57,050 nt of DNA. Source: Rhizobium giardinii bv. giardinii H152. GTDB taxonomy: Bacteria; Pseudomonadota; Alphaproteobacteria; Rhizobiales; Rhizobiaceae. The notes beneath the pieces were generated by a model. It was given only the letters and a program-made list of their open reading frames with translations. It searched no databases and had not been told where the DNA came from. The DNA lies in NCBI RefSeq assembly GCF_000379605.1, contig NZ_KB902687.1:6982-64031 (forward strand), given 5' to 3'. Positions 24,687-35,000 of the stretch are shown one piece after another (the stretch's first letter is position 1; every line of letters begins with the position of its first letter). The translations under genes and the position numbers were made by a program.

Positions 24687-25403
24687 ATGAAGAGCGGCAA
24701 GAGCAGTCTCTATGACGATCTGAAGCGCCAGATCCTGACGATGGAACTCGACCCTGATGAGGATCTCGACGAGGTCAGCCTCAGCGAGAAATACGGTCTC
24801 TCGCGCACGCCCGTCCGGGACATTTTCCGTCGTCTTGCGGGGGAGGGTTACATCGACATCCGGGAGAACAGGGGCGCGCGCGTCATTCCGCTGAACCATT
24901 CAACACTGCGCCACTTCTTCCTTGTCGCGCCAATGATTTATGCGGCAGTCGGACGCCTGGCGGTGCACAACTTCAAGCCTAAGCAGTTGTCGGACCTAAC
25001 CGATACGCAGGAGAGGTTTCGAGCCGCCAGCCAGAGGCTCGATACGCTTGATATGGTTCTGGAGAACAACAGATTTCACGAGATCATGGGAGAGATGTCC
25101 GGCAACGTCTATCTGCAGCCAAGCCTGGGGCGGCTTCTCGTGGATCACGCCCGCATCGGTCACACCTTTTTCCATCCTCGCAACGACGACATGCGGCAGC
25201 GCCTTCAGCTGGCTGTCGAACACCATGACGGCTTCATCGAGGCGATCAAGACTCATGACGAACACGCTGTCGTCGATCTGGTCTTCAAGCACTGGGAACT
25301 GTCGCGCGAAAACATGGAACTGTATGTCGTGCCCAACGACATGAAAGCCGATCTTCCTGCCGAACTTGGTCCTTGGCGGAAGAAAGATGCGCAACCGGTC
25401 TGA
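24687..25403 (+). CDS. GntR-family regulator with FCD domain (copy 2, divergent)
   Basis: This 238-residue protein is nearly identical to copy 1 over the DNA-binding domain: both contain EVSLSEKYGLSRTPVR and NRGARVIP. It diverges more in the FCD part (DTLDMVLENNRFHEIMGEM). The similar recognition helices suggest that the two proteins bind the same operator, while the effector pockets may differ. No structural gene follows it on its strand, so it is a single regulator gene at the edge of the operon, next to a transposition module. The ATG at 24687 follows GGGGAACGAATTGAC. Confidence 0.9.
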   Translation: MKSGKSSLYDDLKRQILTMELDPDEDLDEVSLSEKYGLSRTPVRDIFRRLAGEGYIDIRENRGARVIPLNHSTLRHFFLVAPMIYAAVGRLAVHNFKPKQLSDLTDTQERFRAASQRLDTLDMVLENNRFHEIMGEMSGNVYLQPSLGRLLVDHARIGHTFFHPRNDDMRQRLQLAVEHHDGFIEAIKTHDEHAVVDLVFKHWELSRENMELYVVPNDMKADLPAELGPWRKKDAQPV

Positions 25404-25510
25404 CGCTGTGCCCACCGCGCGGTCAGTCAGGACGTTTCATGAGGCCCTGCGTAGCGAGCGACATCTAGCTTGCGGTCGAAGACGGCGGCAGACAGCGTCT
25501 GATCAGATCG

Positions 25511-26582
25511 TCACGTCGAACTTCCGCTTCCGCTGGCATCGTCATCCTGAATGCCCCGGGCCTGGTGGCGAGTTCGTCGCCGGCGAGGATCTTCCATTAT
25601 CCGAACATAGGCTCCCAACAGGGCAGAAAGCTCCGCCGTCGGCATGCGGCGATTCGTCGTGGGGCGCCGGTGTCTTTTTTGCTCAAGTGCATTCGCATGC
25701 TGCGCGATCAAGGGGCCGTGGCCATCCGCCAAGAGGATGGAACGCCGCCAATGTCCGGCTACGGCATCTCCGTCGGCCGTTAACCAATCGGTTGGTCGGT
25801 CCGCGAGCCGTTCGACACATCGGATGCGCATCGATGTGGACAGACAGGCTGCTCAAGGACGCGGTCGGAAAACTACCGGAAACGCTGGGCATCCGCAGCA
25901 GACGTTGGACGAGCATGCCGCTGCGCAGCGACCCGGTAATCGCCTCCAGCCTGCATATGTCGTTGATGCACCGGTCCAGCCGCGTTGCTGGCAGGCTCAT
26001 CGGGACTTTCGATGCGCGGCGCAGATCGAAACCGCAATAGACGCAATAGTGCTGCGGAACGAGTTCGCTCTGATCGAAAACCGCGATGCGGCTGTGGCAG
26101 GATGGGCATCGGTCGCGCAATCCGCCACGGTGCGTCGCGCATGAAGCCTGGGCCAGCCGCCATCGCCGCCGAAAATACGGGTGCGCATCTTCGGCAAGGC
26201 ATCGGGAGCAGAACTGCAGCCAGGTCGAACTGTCGCGTCGTCCGCTGCTGCGAAGCGGCAACAGGAGCGGTTTCAGCGATGAGCGCGCCAGCATCATCGC
26301 CGAGAGCCGCTGTGGTGAAATACCGGTGTGCGCACGAAGCAGGTTCTCGACGTCGGCCGGAAGCTTAAGGTCCAGCGAGGCCGACCACATTCCTGCATGA
26401 AGCCCGAGCACGCGGGCGAACTGTCGAGGCGCAAGGCCATTGGCATAGGCGAGCCGATGCAGCCAGCTCGACAGCAACTCGTCGTGCTGTGGCGTGACGA
26501 TGACGGGCCATCTTTCCGAAACGACGTCACGGTATCGTTCGCGAATGCTGATTGTCGGCGCGTGAGCATCGATCGCCGTCAA
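25511..26582 (-). pseudogene. tniQ: TniQ family protein, frameshifted in its C-terminal third
   Basis: The first frame begins after a TTG overlapping the TniB stop and has the TniQ zinc-binding domain: ELLSSWLHRLAYANGL, then CSRCLAEDAHPYFRRRWRL, CATH, CPSCHSRIAVF and CVYCGFDLRR. A second copy at 55732-56597 allows comparison. The two match until SLSVHI near 25830, after which the match continues one frame over (RCVERLADRPTDWL to about 25511) while the original frame becomes unrelated. One indel has therefore split the gene. TniQ links the transposase complex to its target; its loss would impair targeting. Confidence 0.8.
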
Positions 26583-27457
26583 AGAAGGCTCTCGCGCAGC
26601 GTCGAGTTGCGCCGCTGCGAGATCGGTACGTGGCGCAGGTCGTCGATGCTGGCTTTGCTGATGCGTTCGGTCCCGGATCTGATTGCCGCAACCGCCGCTT
26701 TGGCGACGATGGTGACGATCTCGCCGATCAAGCCTTCCGAGAGGCTGAATATCCGCCGCGCCAATGGTTCGTTCGACAAATCCGAGCTTTTTGCCAGCGG
26801 TAATGCCGCCTCGAGACTGTCGAGCAGCATGAGATAGTTTTCGTCATATTGCCATCGCGGGACCGCGACCAGATCAAAGCGGCTCGCCATCTCGCTGGTG
26901 GCGTTGACGAAATCGCAGACCGCCACCTCGCCTATCAGCACCGGCGAGATATCATACTGGCGACCGATCCGCCGCAGGAAAGCAAATATGGCCTCGACAT
27001 CGCGCGCTCGGCCGCGCAGCGCATTATGAAATTCGTCGAAGATCAACACTCTCGGCCTGAGGCTGGCCAGCAAATGATCGAGCTGCTCGGCCTTGCGGCC
27101 GACATCCCGCATAGCGCCGCCAGGTGCCCGCAGCGCCTGAAGAATGCTTCCGTAGAAGTGGCCAAGTCCGGCGCCCTCCCGGGTCTGGACTATCCACACT
27201 TTCTGCTCGGGTCCAGTTCTCAGGTGCTCGACGGCAAACCGCTCGGCGATCATCGTCTTGCCATTGGCGTAGGGGCCGACCAACATCAGTCCTTGGGTTC
27301 GCAACGACGGAGGTCGCTCCAGCAACTCGGCCAGCCGCCGATGGCTGTCCTGGGCGACATGATGCCCGATCCACCGTGGCGCGCGGATATAGGCGATCCT
27401 TTCCTCCTGATCACGGTCAAGATACGGTCGGACGTGCTCGAGCAAATGATCCGCCAT
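26579..27457 (-). CDS. tniB: TniB-family transposition AAA ATPase
   Basis: This 292-residue protein starts MADHLLEHVRPYL and has the P-loop GPYANGKT, the Walker B segment RVLIFDEFHNAL and the sensor stretch of AAA ATPases; it is the TnsC/MuB-type partner of the transposase. TniB binds DNA with ATP and activates TniA. The ATG at 27457 lies directly after the TniA stop (TAG at 27460-27462) with GGAGG upstream. An in-frame TTG three codons earlier is less likely. Confidence 0.88.
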   Translation of the reverse strand: MADHLLEHVRPYLDRDQEERIAYIRAPRWIGHHVAQDSHRRLAELLERPPSLRTQGLMLVGPYANGKTMIAERFAVEHLRTGPEQKVWIVQTREGAGLGHFYGSILQALRAPGGAMRDVGRKAEQLDHLLASLRPRVLIFDEFHNALRGRARDVEAIFAFLRRIGRQYDISPVLIGEVAVCDFVNATSEMASRFDLVAVPRWQYDENYLMLLDSLEAALPLAKSSDLSNEPLARRIFSLSEGLIGEIVTIVAKAAVAAIRSGTERISKASIDDLRHVPISQRRNSTLRESLL

Positions 27458-27459
27458 GG

Positions 27460-29217
27460 CTACCAATCCTCCACCGGTAGCCGGCTCTTCCGGCGCGGGG
27501 GATGCTCTGCGGGAGGAGGCGCCGGCGGCTGCATGAGCGCATAAGGCTTTTCCGCCGCAGCGGCATGGGCATTGCGGACAGCATCGCGCAGCTGGCGCTT
27601 GGAAGGTTTGGCAGCTTCAACGATGGCTGAGATCTCGCGGCGAAACGCCACCTTCTCGACATTTGACCGTTGATTCATTGTGCGCCGACGGGCGCGCTCC
27701 GCCTCGTGTTCCCACAGCGTCACCGGCGTCAGCTGGCCGTCGCGTCGCTCGACTGGCCGAAACTGGCGGGTTTCGGGGTCGCGCACGTAGATATGACTGA
27801 TGTCACGCGGATCGTATCGCACCTCGAGCTTTTCGAGCCGGTCACGCTCGGGAACAAGGATGCCCAGCCAAGGCGAATAATAGTGCATGGCGAACATGCT
27901 GATCCCTTGCGGCGACAATTGCCTTTCCGCCCTCGGCAGAAACGACAGCAGCACGCGTTGTGGGTCATCGTTGGAACGAGGCAGGTCCGAGGCGTTGCGT
28001 TGCCATTCCGTGATAGGCACCTTCAGGGTCTTGGAATTTTCCTGAAGATTGTGATCAATCACGGCCAGCGCAACGCAGCGCTCCAGATCGGCGAAGCTCA
28101 GGCAGGCGCGCCGCTCGGATGGATATTCGTCGCGGTGGGCCACCGAACGGCCCGAAGAGCCCGGGTAGGTGGCAAGAACCGCGTTGAGCTTTCCCAGCAG
28201 CCGTTCAACAACGCCGCCGTGGTGGACCCGGCCACGATCGCGGGGGCGGATGCGGATGCTGTAATCATCGCAGCCTTGTTGGAAGGCATGCCCCTTGAAC
28301 TCCTTCGCCGAGTCCGTGACCAGCAGCCGCGGTCGACCGAACATCGGCCAGGCGTGATTGAGATCGCGCGCGGCGAGCCATGCGTCTTTCGGGCACAGGG
28401 CCTGGGCGAGGCATAGCGCGACAGACAGCGCCGACGGCTTCTCCAAGGTGAGGCAGAAGCCGAGAACGGATCGTGTCGCCACGTCGGTGACGATCGTCAG
28501 GTAAGGGCGGCCAACGAACACACCGGTCCCATCGACAACCTCCACGAAATTGATATCTGTCGGCGTATGGTCGATTTGGCACACGGCGAGCGGGTGCGGC
28601 GCGTGAATATAGCCCGGTCGCGGCTTCAGCCGCAGCAGGTGCTTTGGATTGGCCGATCGCTTCTTCGCGATCTCTTCAGGCGAAAACAGCACCGGGATGC
28701 GCCGAGCGACCGTCACATAGGACGGCACGGCAAGACCGGCTTCCTCGCAGCGCGCGCGGATCTCATCTACCACGGGAGCAAGTGCGGTCGGCTCGAGCGT
28801 CAGCCACTTCTTGCGAAGTGTGGCCGCGATGATCTCCTCGACCTGTTCCGGCAGCCGCTTGCGCCGACTGGCGGCGGTGCGAGGCAGCAGCGCCGTCACC
28901 GTCCGATCGGCGCGATAACGGGCAAGGAGATTGTAGATTTGTCGTGTGGTGAGCCGCAGTTCGGCGGCCGCGCGCGTGATGGCGGCCTGTCTCGGGTCGC
29001 CGCCGTCGAGGATCTTGTCCAACTCACGGGCGACGCGACGCGCCATCGACCAGCTCTCGTCCGAGATCGGGGGATGCGCCGGCAAGGTTCGATCGTACAG
29101 TCGCTTTGGCAAGAGTGCTTCATTGAAATCGTTAGCGGAAAATCGTCCCAGATTTAAACGCCTAAACCTAACGGGCGTATGACATTTTCCGGTTTGAAAT
29201 CGGAAAGTAAAACCCAC
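27460..29217 (-). CDS. tniA: TniA DDE transposase (Mu/retroviral-integrase family)
   Basis: The protein is 585 residues from the first ATG. It has helix-turn-helix segments in the first 190 residues ([19 protein letters not shown]), then an rve-type catalytic core with D216 ([10 protein letters not shown]), D302 ([10 protein letters not shown]) and E338 ([10 protein letters not shown]), a DD(35)E spacing. A Mu-type C-terminal barrel follows. The core is intact. Its first 40 codons overlap the start of the divergent DUF1612-like gene and may lie in the element end, so the true start may be further in. Confidence 0.88.
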   Translation of the reverse strand: MGFTFRFQTGKCHTPVRFRRLNLGRFSANDFNEALLPKRLYDRTLPAHPPISDESWSMARRVARELDKILDGGDPRQAAITRAAAELRLTTRQIYNLLARYRADRTVTALLPRTAASRRKRLPEQVEEIIAATLRKKWLTLEPTALAPVVDEIRARCEEAGLAVPSYVTVARRIPVLFSPEEIAKKRSANPKHLLRLKPRPGYIHAPHPLAVCQIDHTPTDINFVEVVDGTGVFVGRPYLTIVTDVATRSVLGFCLTLEKPSALSVALCLAQALCPKDAWLAARDLNHAWPMFGRPRLLVTDSAKEFKGHAFQQGCDDYSIRIRPRDRGRVHHGGVVERLLGKLNAVLATYPGSSGRSVAHRDEYPSERRACLSFADLERCVALAVIDHNLQENSKTLKVPITEWQRNASDLPRSNDDPQRVLLSFLPRAERQLSPQGISMFAMHYYSPWLGILVPERDRLEKLEVRYDPRDISHIYVRDPETRQFRPVERRDGQLTPVTLWEHEAERARRRTMNQRSNVEKVAFRREISAIVEAAKPSKRQLRDAVRNAHAAAAEKPYALMQPPAPPPAEHPPRRKSRLPVEDW

Positions 29218-30282
29218 ACCGGTGTCGCCTTAACGCGTGTGGACGAACGCATCGCCCGTTCGCCGGTCGGTCAGGGCTGGATCGAGCGCGCACAGTTTAC
29301 CGATGCGTGCGCCTCGCTGTGGATCGACGGCGAATTGGTCCATCTCGAAGACCTCGTCCTCCATGACGATATCAGAGATATTCGCACACCCACCCATGAG
29401 CTGACGATCGCCCGCGACGTGCTGCGCACGCGTCGGCGCATCGCCGGCCAGTCCCCGGATTGGGCGCTCTCTGCCGACGGCATCCGCTCGCTGCGGAAAA
29501 CCTCGGAGATCGGGTCGGGCGGCGGGGACGAGGCAACGACGGCCGGCGTTATTCGGCCGGCGGCCGCGATCCACGCGGAAGGGGAGGGGGAGGAAGGTGA
29601 TGACGCCCAAGATCTCCCCGGCGTCGACTATGCGGCTATCGATGCGCTGCTCGCGCGCTCTGACGCTGCGATCGAACGAGCCAAAAAGCCCGGCCGGGCT
29701 CCGGCCGATCCGCTGGTCTATGATCTCGACTGGGACGAGGATGCTCGGCTCGATGAATGGCGCGGCGTGCTGCGGCAGGCAGAAAACCTGCCGGCGGTGC
29801 TGCAGGCGATCGTCGCCCTCGATGCCTGGAACGAATTATCCGTCCTGCAGCATGCGCCATGGCTCGGCCGGCTGTTTTGCGCCTCGATCCTGCGCCAGGC
29901 CGGCGTCACCACCGGTACCAATCTCGCCGCCGTCAATACCGGCCTGAGAACCATCCCGGTGGATCGGCGCCGGCATCGTGATAGGGAGACCCGGCTGCTC
30001 GCCATCGCGCATGGATTGTTGGCGGCGGCCGAGAGCGGCATGAAAGAGCATGACCGGCTGGCGCTCGCTCGGCAGATGATGGAGCGGAAGCTGGAAGGGC
30101 GACGGACATCGTCAAAATTGCCGGAACTGGTCGAACTCGTCATGGCAAAACCGTTGGTGTCAGCAAAAATGGTGGCGAAGACGCTCGAGGTCACGCCGCA
30201 GGCGGCGCGGCGGATCGTTTTGGAGCTGGGCTTGCGCGAGATGACGGGTAGGGGGAGGTTTCGGGCGTGGGGGGTGCTGTAG
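29179..30282 (+). CDS. DUF1612 / RHE_PE00001-like protein with C-terminal HTH, apparently missing its N-terminus
   Basis: This 367-residue protein resembles a family common on rhizobial plasmids: [20 protein letters not shown] and [19 protein letters not shown], then [21 protein letters not shown], and a final helix-turn-helix ([21 protein letters not shown]) followed by a [11 protein letters not shown] end. Its cellular role is unknown; the HTH suggests DNA binding. Family members as I remember them have about 25 more residues before [11 protein letters not shown], whereas here the first 15 codons look like transposon-end DNA overlapping tniA. The gene therefore seems to be cut at its 5' end by the Tni element. 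The assignment rests on recollection of the family. Confidence 0.7.
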   Translation: MTFSGLKSESKTHTGVALTRVDERIARSPVGQGWIERAQFTDACASLWIDGELVHLEDLVLHDDIRDIRTPTHELTIARDVLRTRRRIAGQSPDWALSADGIRSLRKTSEIGSGGGDEATTAGVIRPAAAIHAEGEGEEGDDAQDLPGVDYAAIDALLARSDAAIERAKKPGRAPADPLVYDLDWDEDARLDEWRGVLRQAENLPAVLQAIVALDAWNELSVLQHAPWLGRLFCASILRQAGVTTGTNLAAVNTGLRTIPVDRRRHRDRETRLLAIAHGLLAAAESGMKEHDRLALARQMMERKLEGRRTSSKLPELVELVMAKPLVSAKMVAKTLEVTPQAARRIVLELGLREMTGRGRFRAWGVL

Positions 30283-30342
30283 CGATGTGGCTAAACGAAA
30301 TAACACTCCACATTGAGCCGATGATTGCCCGGTCGAATCAAC

Positions 30343-31086
30343 TCAGTTGATCCTGATAGTAGCGTAGGACAGGGATGACAAGTCTACTTTCAGGTCGTCC
30401 GTGAAATGCATCTCATATGCATTCGCATCGTATCCCACGAACCGCACGCCTCTTGCCCGTAAGCTTCGAAACACGCGGCAAACTGCCGATATGAAGAGAG
30501 GTATAACGTTGAAATAGAGCTGTTTGTTAGGGTAGCCCTCTCGCCGTGCCTTCGAGAAAAACTCGTTGAAGCTGAGGTTAGCTTTCAATTGTCCCAGAAG
30601 CTTGCTTCTGTTCAAAGCACCCATTTTGCCTTCTAGAGCAGGTGAATTTTGACTGGGGTCGAGGCGAAACAGGAAATCTTCGGCCTTGTAGAGTTGGCGT
30701 CCGACATGTGCCTCGCCTACCAAGGTGTGGCTCGCGATCAAAAATTCGGCGCCGCGGAACCGATGGGGGCCTCCATCCTGCGCCATCGTATTGTTCCAGC
30801 TGGAGAACAGTTCGTGGTCTCTGTGATGGATCGCATTTCTAAGCATTAAAATAAGCGCGGTGTCGGCATGATCAAAATAATTGAAAACCGCTCGATCTAC
30901 GTCATAAACGCTGTGAAAAGCTTCTAGCTTCGCCTCGAATGCGCGATCGAGATTATCGATGGCTTCCTCTAGGTCTACTTTTTTTAGCTCGTTGAATCTG
31001 GCATTCGCTTCTGCGTAGATACGCATTGAATTGGCAAGCTTAGCGACGGCACGTTCAGTAATCTTCATCTTTGCTTCTGTGTTCAT
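30343..31086 (-). CDS. Hypothetical protein, 247 residues
   Basis: I do not recognise a family. The protein has an N-terminal helical part (residues 7-75, rich in Ala, Glu and Lys, coiled-coil-like), a middle stretch NAIHHRDHELFSSWNN with two His, and a mixed C-terminal half ending LSYATIRIN. It has no signal peptide or membrane segment. The first ATG lacks a clear ribosome site; the ATG six codons in (31068) has a weak purine stretch. It stands alone between the DUF1612-like gene and an IS66 remnant, at the left edge of the defence-type island. The HHRDHE stretch is suggestive but not diagnostic. Confidence 0.6.
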   Translation of the reverse strand: MNTEAKMKITERAVAKLANSMRIYAEANARFNELKKVDLEEAIDNLDRAFEAKLEAFHSVYDVDRAVFNYFDHADTALILMLRNAIHHRDHELFSSWNNTMAQDGGPHRFRGAEFLIASHTLVGEAHVGRQLYKAEDFLFRLDPSQNSPALEGKMGALNRSKLLGQLKANLSFNEFFSKARREGYPNKQLYFNVIPLFISAVCRVFRSLRARGVRFVGYDANAYEMHFTDDLKVDLSSLSYATIRIN

Positions 31087-31221
31087 ATGCGGTCAGCTTG
31101 GGGAAAGGCAGCCCAGGCGCTCGGCAGGCAATCGATCGCCTGCTCAGTATCCGAGTACGCACAACTATACCATCTGTACAGAGACGGATGCAAAGGGCCA
31201 GGATCAAAATGAAAAAGGAGT

Positions 31222-31650
31222 TCAACCCACCCCTCGTGTTGGAGTTCGTGTGATGCCTTTGATACAAACGCCGGTTCTCAGAATTAGACCATTGCTAGCC
31301 CGTCGAAGGGTAGACGGGCTTCCGCCATTTTGCTGTTCACGAAAGTCGAAACAACTGGCAGGGTCGGGATCGCTCATATCGATCCCGTATTCTTCTCCAA
31401 AGATCGCCAGAAAGAAGAACAGCCTCTTGTCCTCCGTGTAGACGAAGTCGAATTCGTGAAGGACCTCGTAGACATCGGAGTTCTCACGGAACAGTGCGTC
31501 ATGCGCGTAGAGCCGGCGGCGGGAGTAACCCCAAGTCGACGGTTGTTCACCGATCGTCACATACCGCCGGACGGGATCGAGGGCTTCCATCCCCAGAAGC
31601 TCCTGCCGCCAACGGCCACCTCGCCAAAGACATCGATGCCCTGATGTCAT
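31222..31650 (-). CDS. Doubtful hypothetical protein, 142 residues
   Basis: The middle of this reading (ALFRENSDVYEVLHEFDFVY and FFFLAIFGEEYGID) looks protein-like, but the two ends do not. The 5' part runs antisense through an IS66 transposase remnant, so the gene may be a fragment that starts near MEALDPVRRY (31590) if it is real. No family was recognised and no clear ribosome site was seen. Confidence 0.3.
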   Translation of the reverse strand: MTSGHRCLWRGGRWRQELLGMEALDPVRRYVTIGEQPSTWGYSRRRLYAHDALFRENSDVYEVLHEFDFVYTEDKRLFFFLAIFGEEYGIDMSDPDPASCFDFREQQNGGSPSTLRRASNGLILRTGVCIKGITRTPTRGVG

Positions 31651-31783
31651 GGGCCTATGACGCCCGCATCAAAGCCTAACAATAAGCTCGTCAGATACTA
31701 CCCGGTGAGCTCACATCAAGCCCTCAGCCAGCACTACCCAGTAGCGGAAACCGAAAAATCAATGGGGCGTGGACGGCGCATAC
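31611..31783 (+). mobile_element. IS66-family right-end remnant
   Basis: The frame NGHLAKDIDALMSWAYDAR ending at TAA (31677-31679) matches the C-terminal tail of IS66 TnpC transposases, usually NGHPNSRIDELLPWAY. About 80 bp downstream, GGGGCGTGGACGGCGCATAC (31764-31783) resembles an IS66 terminal repeat (in reverse, GTATGCGCC; IS66 ends usually begin GTAAGCG). The rest of the element is gone. It marks an old recombination point at the left of the defence-type island. Confidence 0.5.
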
Positions 31784-32094
31784 GGCGCAGCGCACGCCTT
31801 GGTGCTCAGCAGGATTGGCACTGCCGCATGTCCGACACTACGTCCAGCACCTCCTCGATCCACTCCGCCGCGCCTTCGGAAAACCACATGAAGCTAAATT
31901 CTGTCGATGCACTCGAGCGCAGAAAAAAGGCAGGCCCCCTAATCAACCCGAGGACAAATACTCACAATTTCCGCGATGAGCCGGTTCTTCTTCTGGCCTA
32001 AACTCGGTTGCCAAATGGATTTTCGTACGAGTCAGGTTGTGGTAATCACGATCGAAAGCGAATCCGATGATCGTTCAGGTGCCGGCGGTACACG
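31784..32094. other. Gene-free stretch before the fusion gene
   Basis: No convincing coding frame, hairpin or repeat was seen here. It must hold the promoter of the 1381-codon gene, but no clear -35/-10 pair is recognisable by eye, and the ribosome site in front of that gene is weak. Confidence 0.4.
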
Positions 32095-35000
32095 ATGAGT
32101 TACTCTGCATTTTTTCTTGCCACGAACTGGGGACGCGCACACGGCGGTATCAACGTTTTCAATCAGGACCTTGCCAAGGCCGTCGCCGTGGAGCTGGGCT
32201 CGACAGGGTTGTGCTACTGTCTCGTGAAGGGGCCGAGGGCAAGTTCGGTCGAGGATCAGGTTATCGTCGAAACGGGAGAAGAACTCGGGTCCCCGGAGGC
32301 CATCGCGAACCATATCTACGCTGCACTCGCAGCTTCGAACAACTTACAGAACGACGTCATCGTCGTCGGACATGACGTGCATACAGGTTTTTTGGCAATC
32401 GACACCGTTGGCCATCTTAGGGGGCTCAACCTTCCGACGGTCCGATCTGCTGTCATCAAGCATATGCATTATAAGCAGTACGACCTGCAAAAAGGACTTT
32501 CCCCGGAAGAGCGAGGGGAGAAGGAAGCTCGGCAGACTGAACTGGCTGATCGTGCGGACCTCGTCCTAGCGGTTGGGCCACTTCTCGCAGAGAGCTCCTA
32601 CGGCGCAGATGGCAAAAAGCGGGTGAGCATGCTCATCCCCGGTGTGCCACCGATAGAGCCCGCCATTGAAAATAACGAACCGGCGTGGCAGATCTTTATG
32701 AGCGGCCGTCTCGGCCAGCAGGACGACAGGGTTAAGAATGCGCAGCTAGCAATTTCGGCGGTCGCCACTGCTTATCGAAAGGCGAAAGAGGTCCATCAGG
32801 GCAGGGATAGCCGTTTTCTAAACAGAGGTTGCCTAACTTTGTTTGGAGCTGGCCCCGAAACAGCAGAGCCAGCAAACCTCTCTGAGTATGGCGAGCATAT
32901 CTCACTAGATCCGGTTTCCTACACAGGTGACACGGGACGTCTATTCAAGACACTCGCGAGTTCTCATTTCGCCTTGATGCCATCTTGGCACGAGGGCTTT
33001 GGGCTTTCCGGGTGGGAAGCTCTCAGTCTCGGCGTACCACTGATCTGTTCCAGCCATTCCGGCCTCTTTCAGTTCTTGAAGTCTAACGTTTGGGGCGGGA
33101 ATGTCGGTGTTAGCAGCGAGGGGGTGGTTGAAATTTCCCTCACGGGCGAAAAGGCCGTCGATGCTGAGACAATGAGCAAAGCGATTCTTGGCCTCACTGG
33201 GAACTATAGTCGACGCAAGCATGGTGCCATGGAACTCGCATCGTTCTTGAGGGCGCATTATACATGGTCAGCCTGCGCGAAAGCGTTTGCGAGCGCGTGC
33301 GATTGGCCACTTGCGACATCAGTGGCATGGCAGGAAAGACAGGCAGTCGCCAAGATTACCCTGCAAGATCCTGAGACTGAAGACGGGCTGATACGCCAGG
33401 CGGAGGAGATCGTCGCGAACGGTTTAGTCTATGCCGAATGGGAGCGCGTCTGTACCGCCCTCAACATTCTCAGTGCTCGGGGAAAGATCGAACAGGGAGT
33501 AGTCGGGCTTGAAGCTCTCGCATATCTGGACCAGTTGTCGCTGACGCTTGATACAATGTTGGAAAGTCAAGGTGCCGTGACCTTCTCCCTGCGCAGCTCG
33601 GGGGAACTGGATGTCATGTGGCGTTTCCTGGCGGCCGCGTCGAGCGTATCGGGATCGATCAACGACTTTATCAATCTCGTCAGGCCAAATGTTTGGCGGC
33701 AGATTTCCAGCGATGGTTTCCTGCTACGGGAATTCTTTTTCTACCTCTGCAGATTTGCCAACGATTTCCAGTCCCACGACTATGAGGTGACCACAAAAAT
33801 CGATGAGGTCATTCGCATGGGACTGGCGGATGACGATTTTCAGACACGACTTGCCCGATTGTGCCTGAAGCATTCAGTTTTGTTAGACGTGTTGGGACAG
33901 AGCGATTACTACAGCCAGTTGCCTCGGTTCGCTGCCGTCATAACCGCTTTTCAGGCTCAGCAGCTAAATTTTGCGGAAGTGGAACCTCAGCACGTTGCTA
34001 CGTTCCTGTGGCTAGCAAGCGAGAGCGTCCTCCAAGGGAACTACTCCCCTGATTTCACGCTGGACTTCATCAGGGAGTCGCTCGGAACCGGTTCAATCCC
34101 TCGACGTTGGCGAGGCGACAAGCGCTTCCCGGTCGCGGCAATGCTGGGTGCCCTGCCGGTCGACAAAGCGCTTCGCGTACTTGAGGCGTTCTCTACCGAT
34201 GAAGACGAAACGATTCGCTGGGCATGCCTGGATGTAGCGTTCTCGCGCTCGTTTCGCTCACGTGTCGAGGCTACGTATAAGAGCCGACCGCTCGCAGCCG
34301 GTAAGAAGCTGACAACGCGTTTGGGCGAGATTATCGACTCGGCTGTCCGCTACGATGGATCCCATCCCTGGCTTCAGCGCGAGTTCATTAGGCTCTATCA
34401 CGAGGAGGTTATGCAAGGTTGGCGCGGCGGCTCCACGCCTTTCACCTTGAATGATTTTCCGAGGTCGCGAGAACTGCTGGGAGCTAGTTTTTATCGGACG
34501 ACAGACACACCTCGAGCGCGCCTCCACCCGGAAGTCGAAGATGTTCGAAAAGCCGCAGCAGCAGACCTGAGGCGAGTCTTGCTCGTGCTACCGCCGATCG
34601 AGATCGCTGGTAGCGCCGAACGAAAAAATGCATCTCGCACTACCACGCCTCCGTTGGGCCTCGGTCTCATCGCGAGCGCGCTCAGTCGTGCCGGACATTT
34701 TGTCGAGATTGCCGACTGTCACCGCTTTCCATCACTGACCGAAGAGTTGGCGGATCGCGCGGGCGAGTTCGATTGGGTGGGATTCAATGTGGTTTTGAGT
34801 ACAGTAAAGTCCACTCAGCAAATCGTCGCGGACATCAAAGCTCGATCCCCCGATGTCATGATTGCCATAGGCGGACCGGCCGCAAATCTGGGCGTCTGGC
34901 AGACTTCGGTTTTAGGAGCAGGTCAAGCTGACTGGGATTTCGTCGTCAGGGGAAATGCGGAGCAGAATTTCGTTGATCTGGTGGCTCTGACGGGGAGTGC

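Larger units (their letters stand above)
25511..29217 (-). mobile_element. TniA/TniB/TniQ transposition module (Tn5053/Tn7-like)
   Basis: Three consecutive minus-strand genes encode a DDE transposase (TniA), an AAA ATPase (TniB) and the targeting protein TniQ. They are coupled by short or no spacing, which is the core of Tn5053/Tn402-like elements. The transposase-side end is probably near 29160-29220, where the DUF1612-like gene loses its expected N-terminus; I could not identify paired terminal repeats by eye. No resolvase gene lies beside it. Because tniQ is frameshifted, the module may be unable to transpose by itself. Confidence 0.75.

Noticed and set aside
32210..32260. Possible alternative later start for the glycosyltransferase fusion
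   Set aside because: The GGINVF element of the GT4 fold lies within the first 22 residues, so a later start would remove part of the domain.
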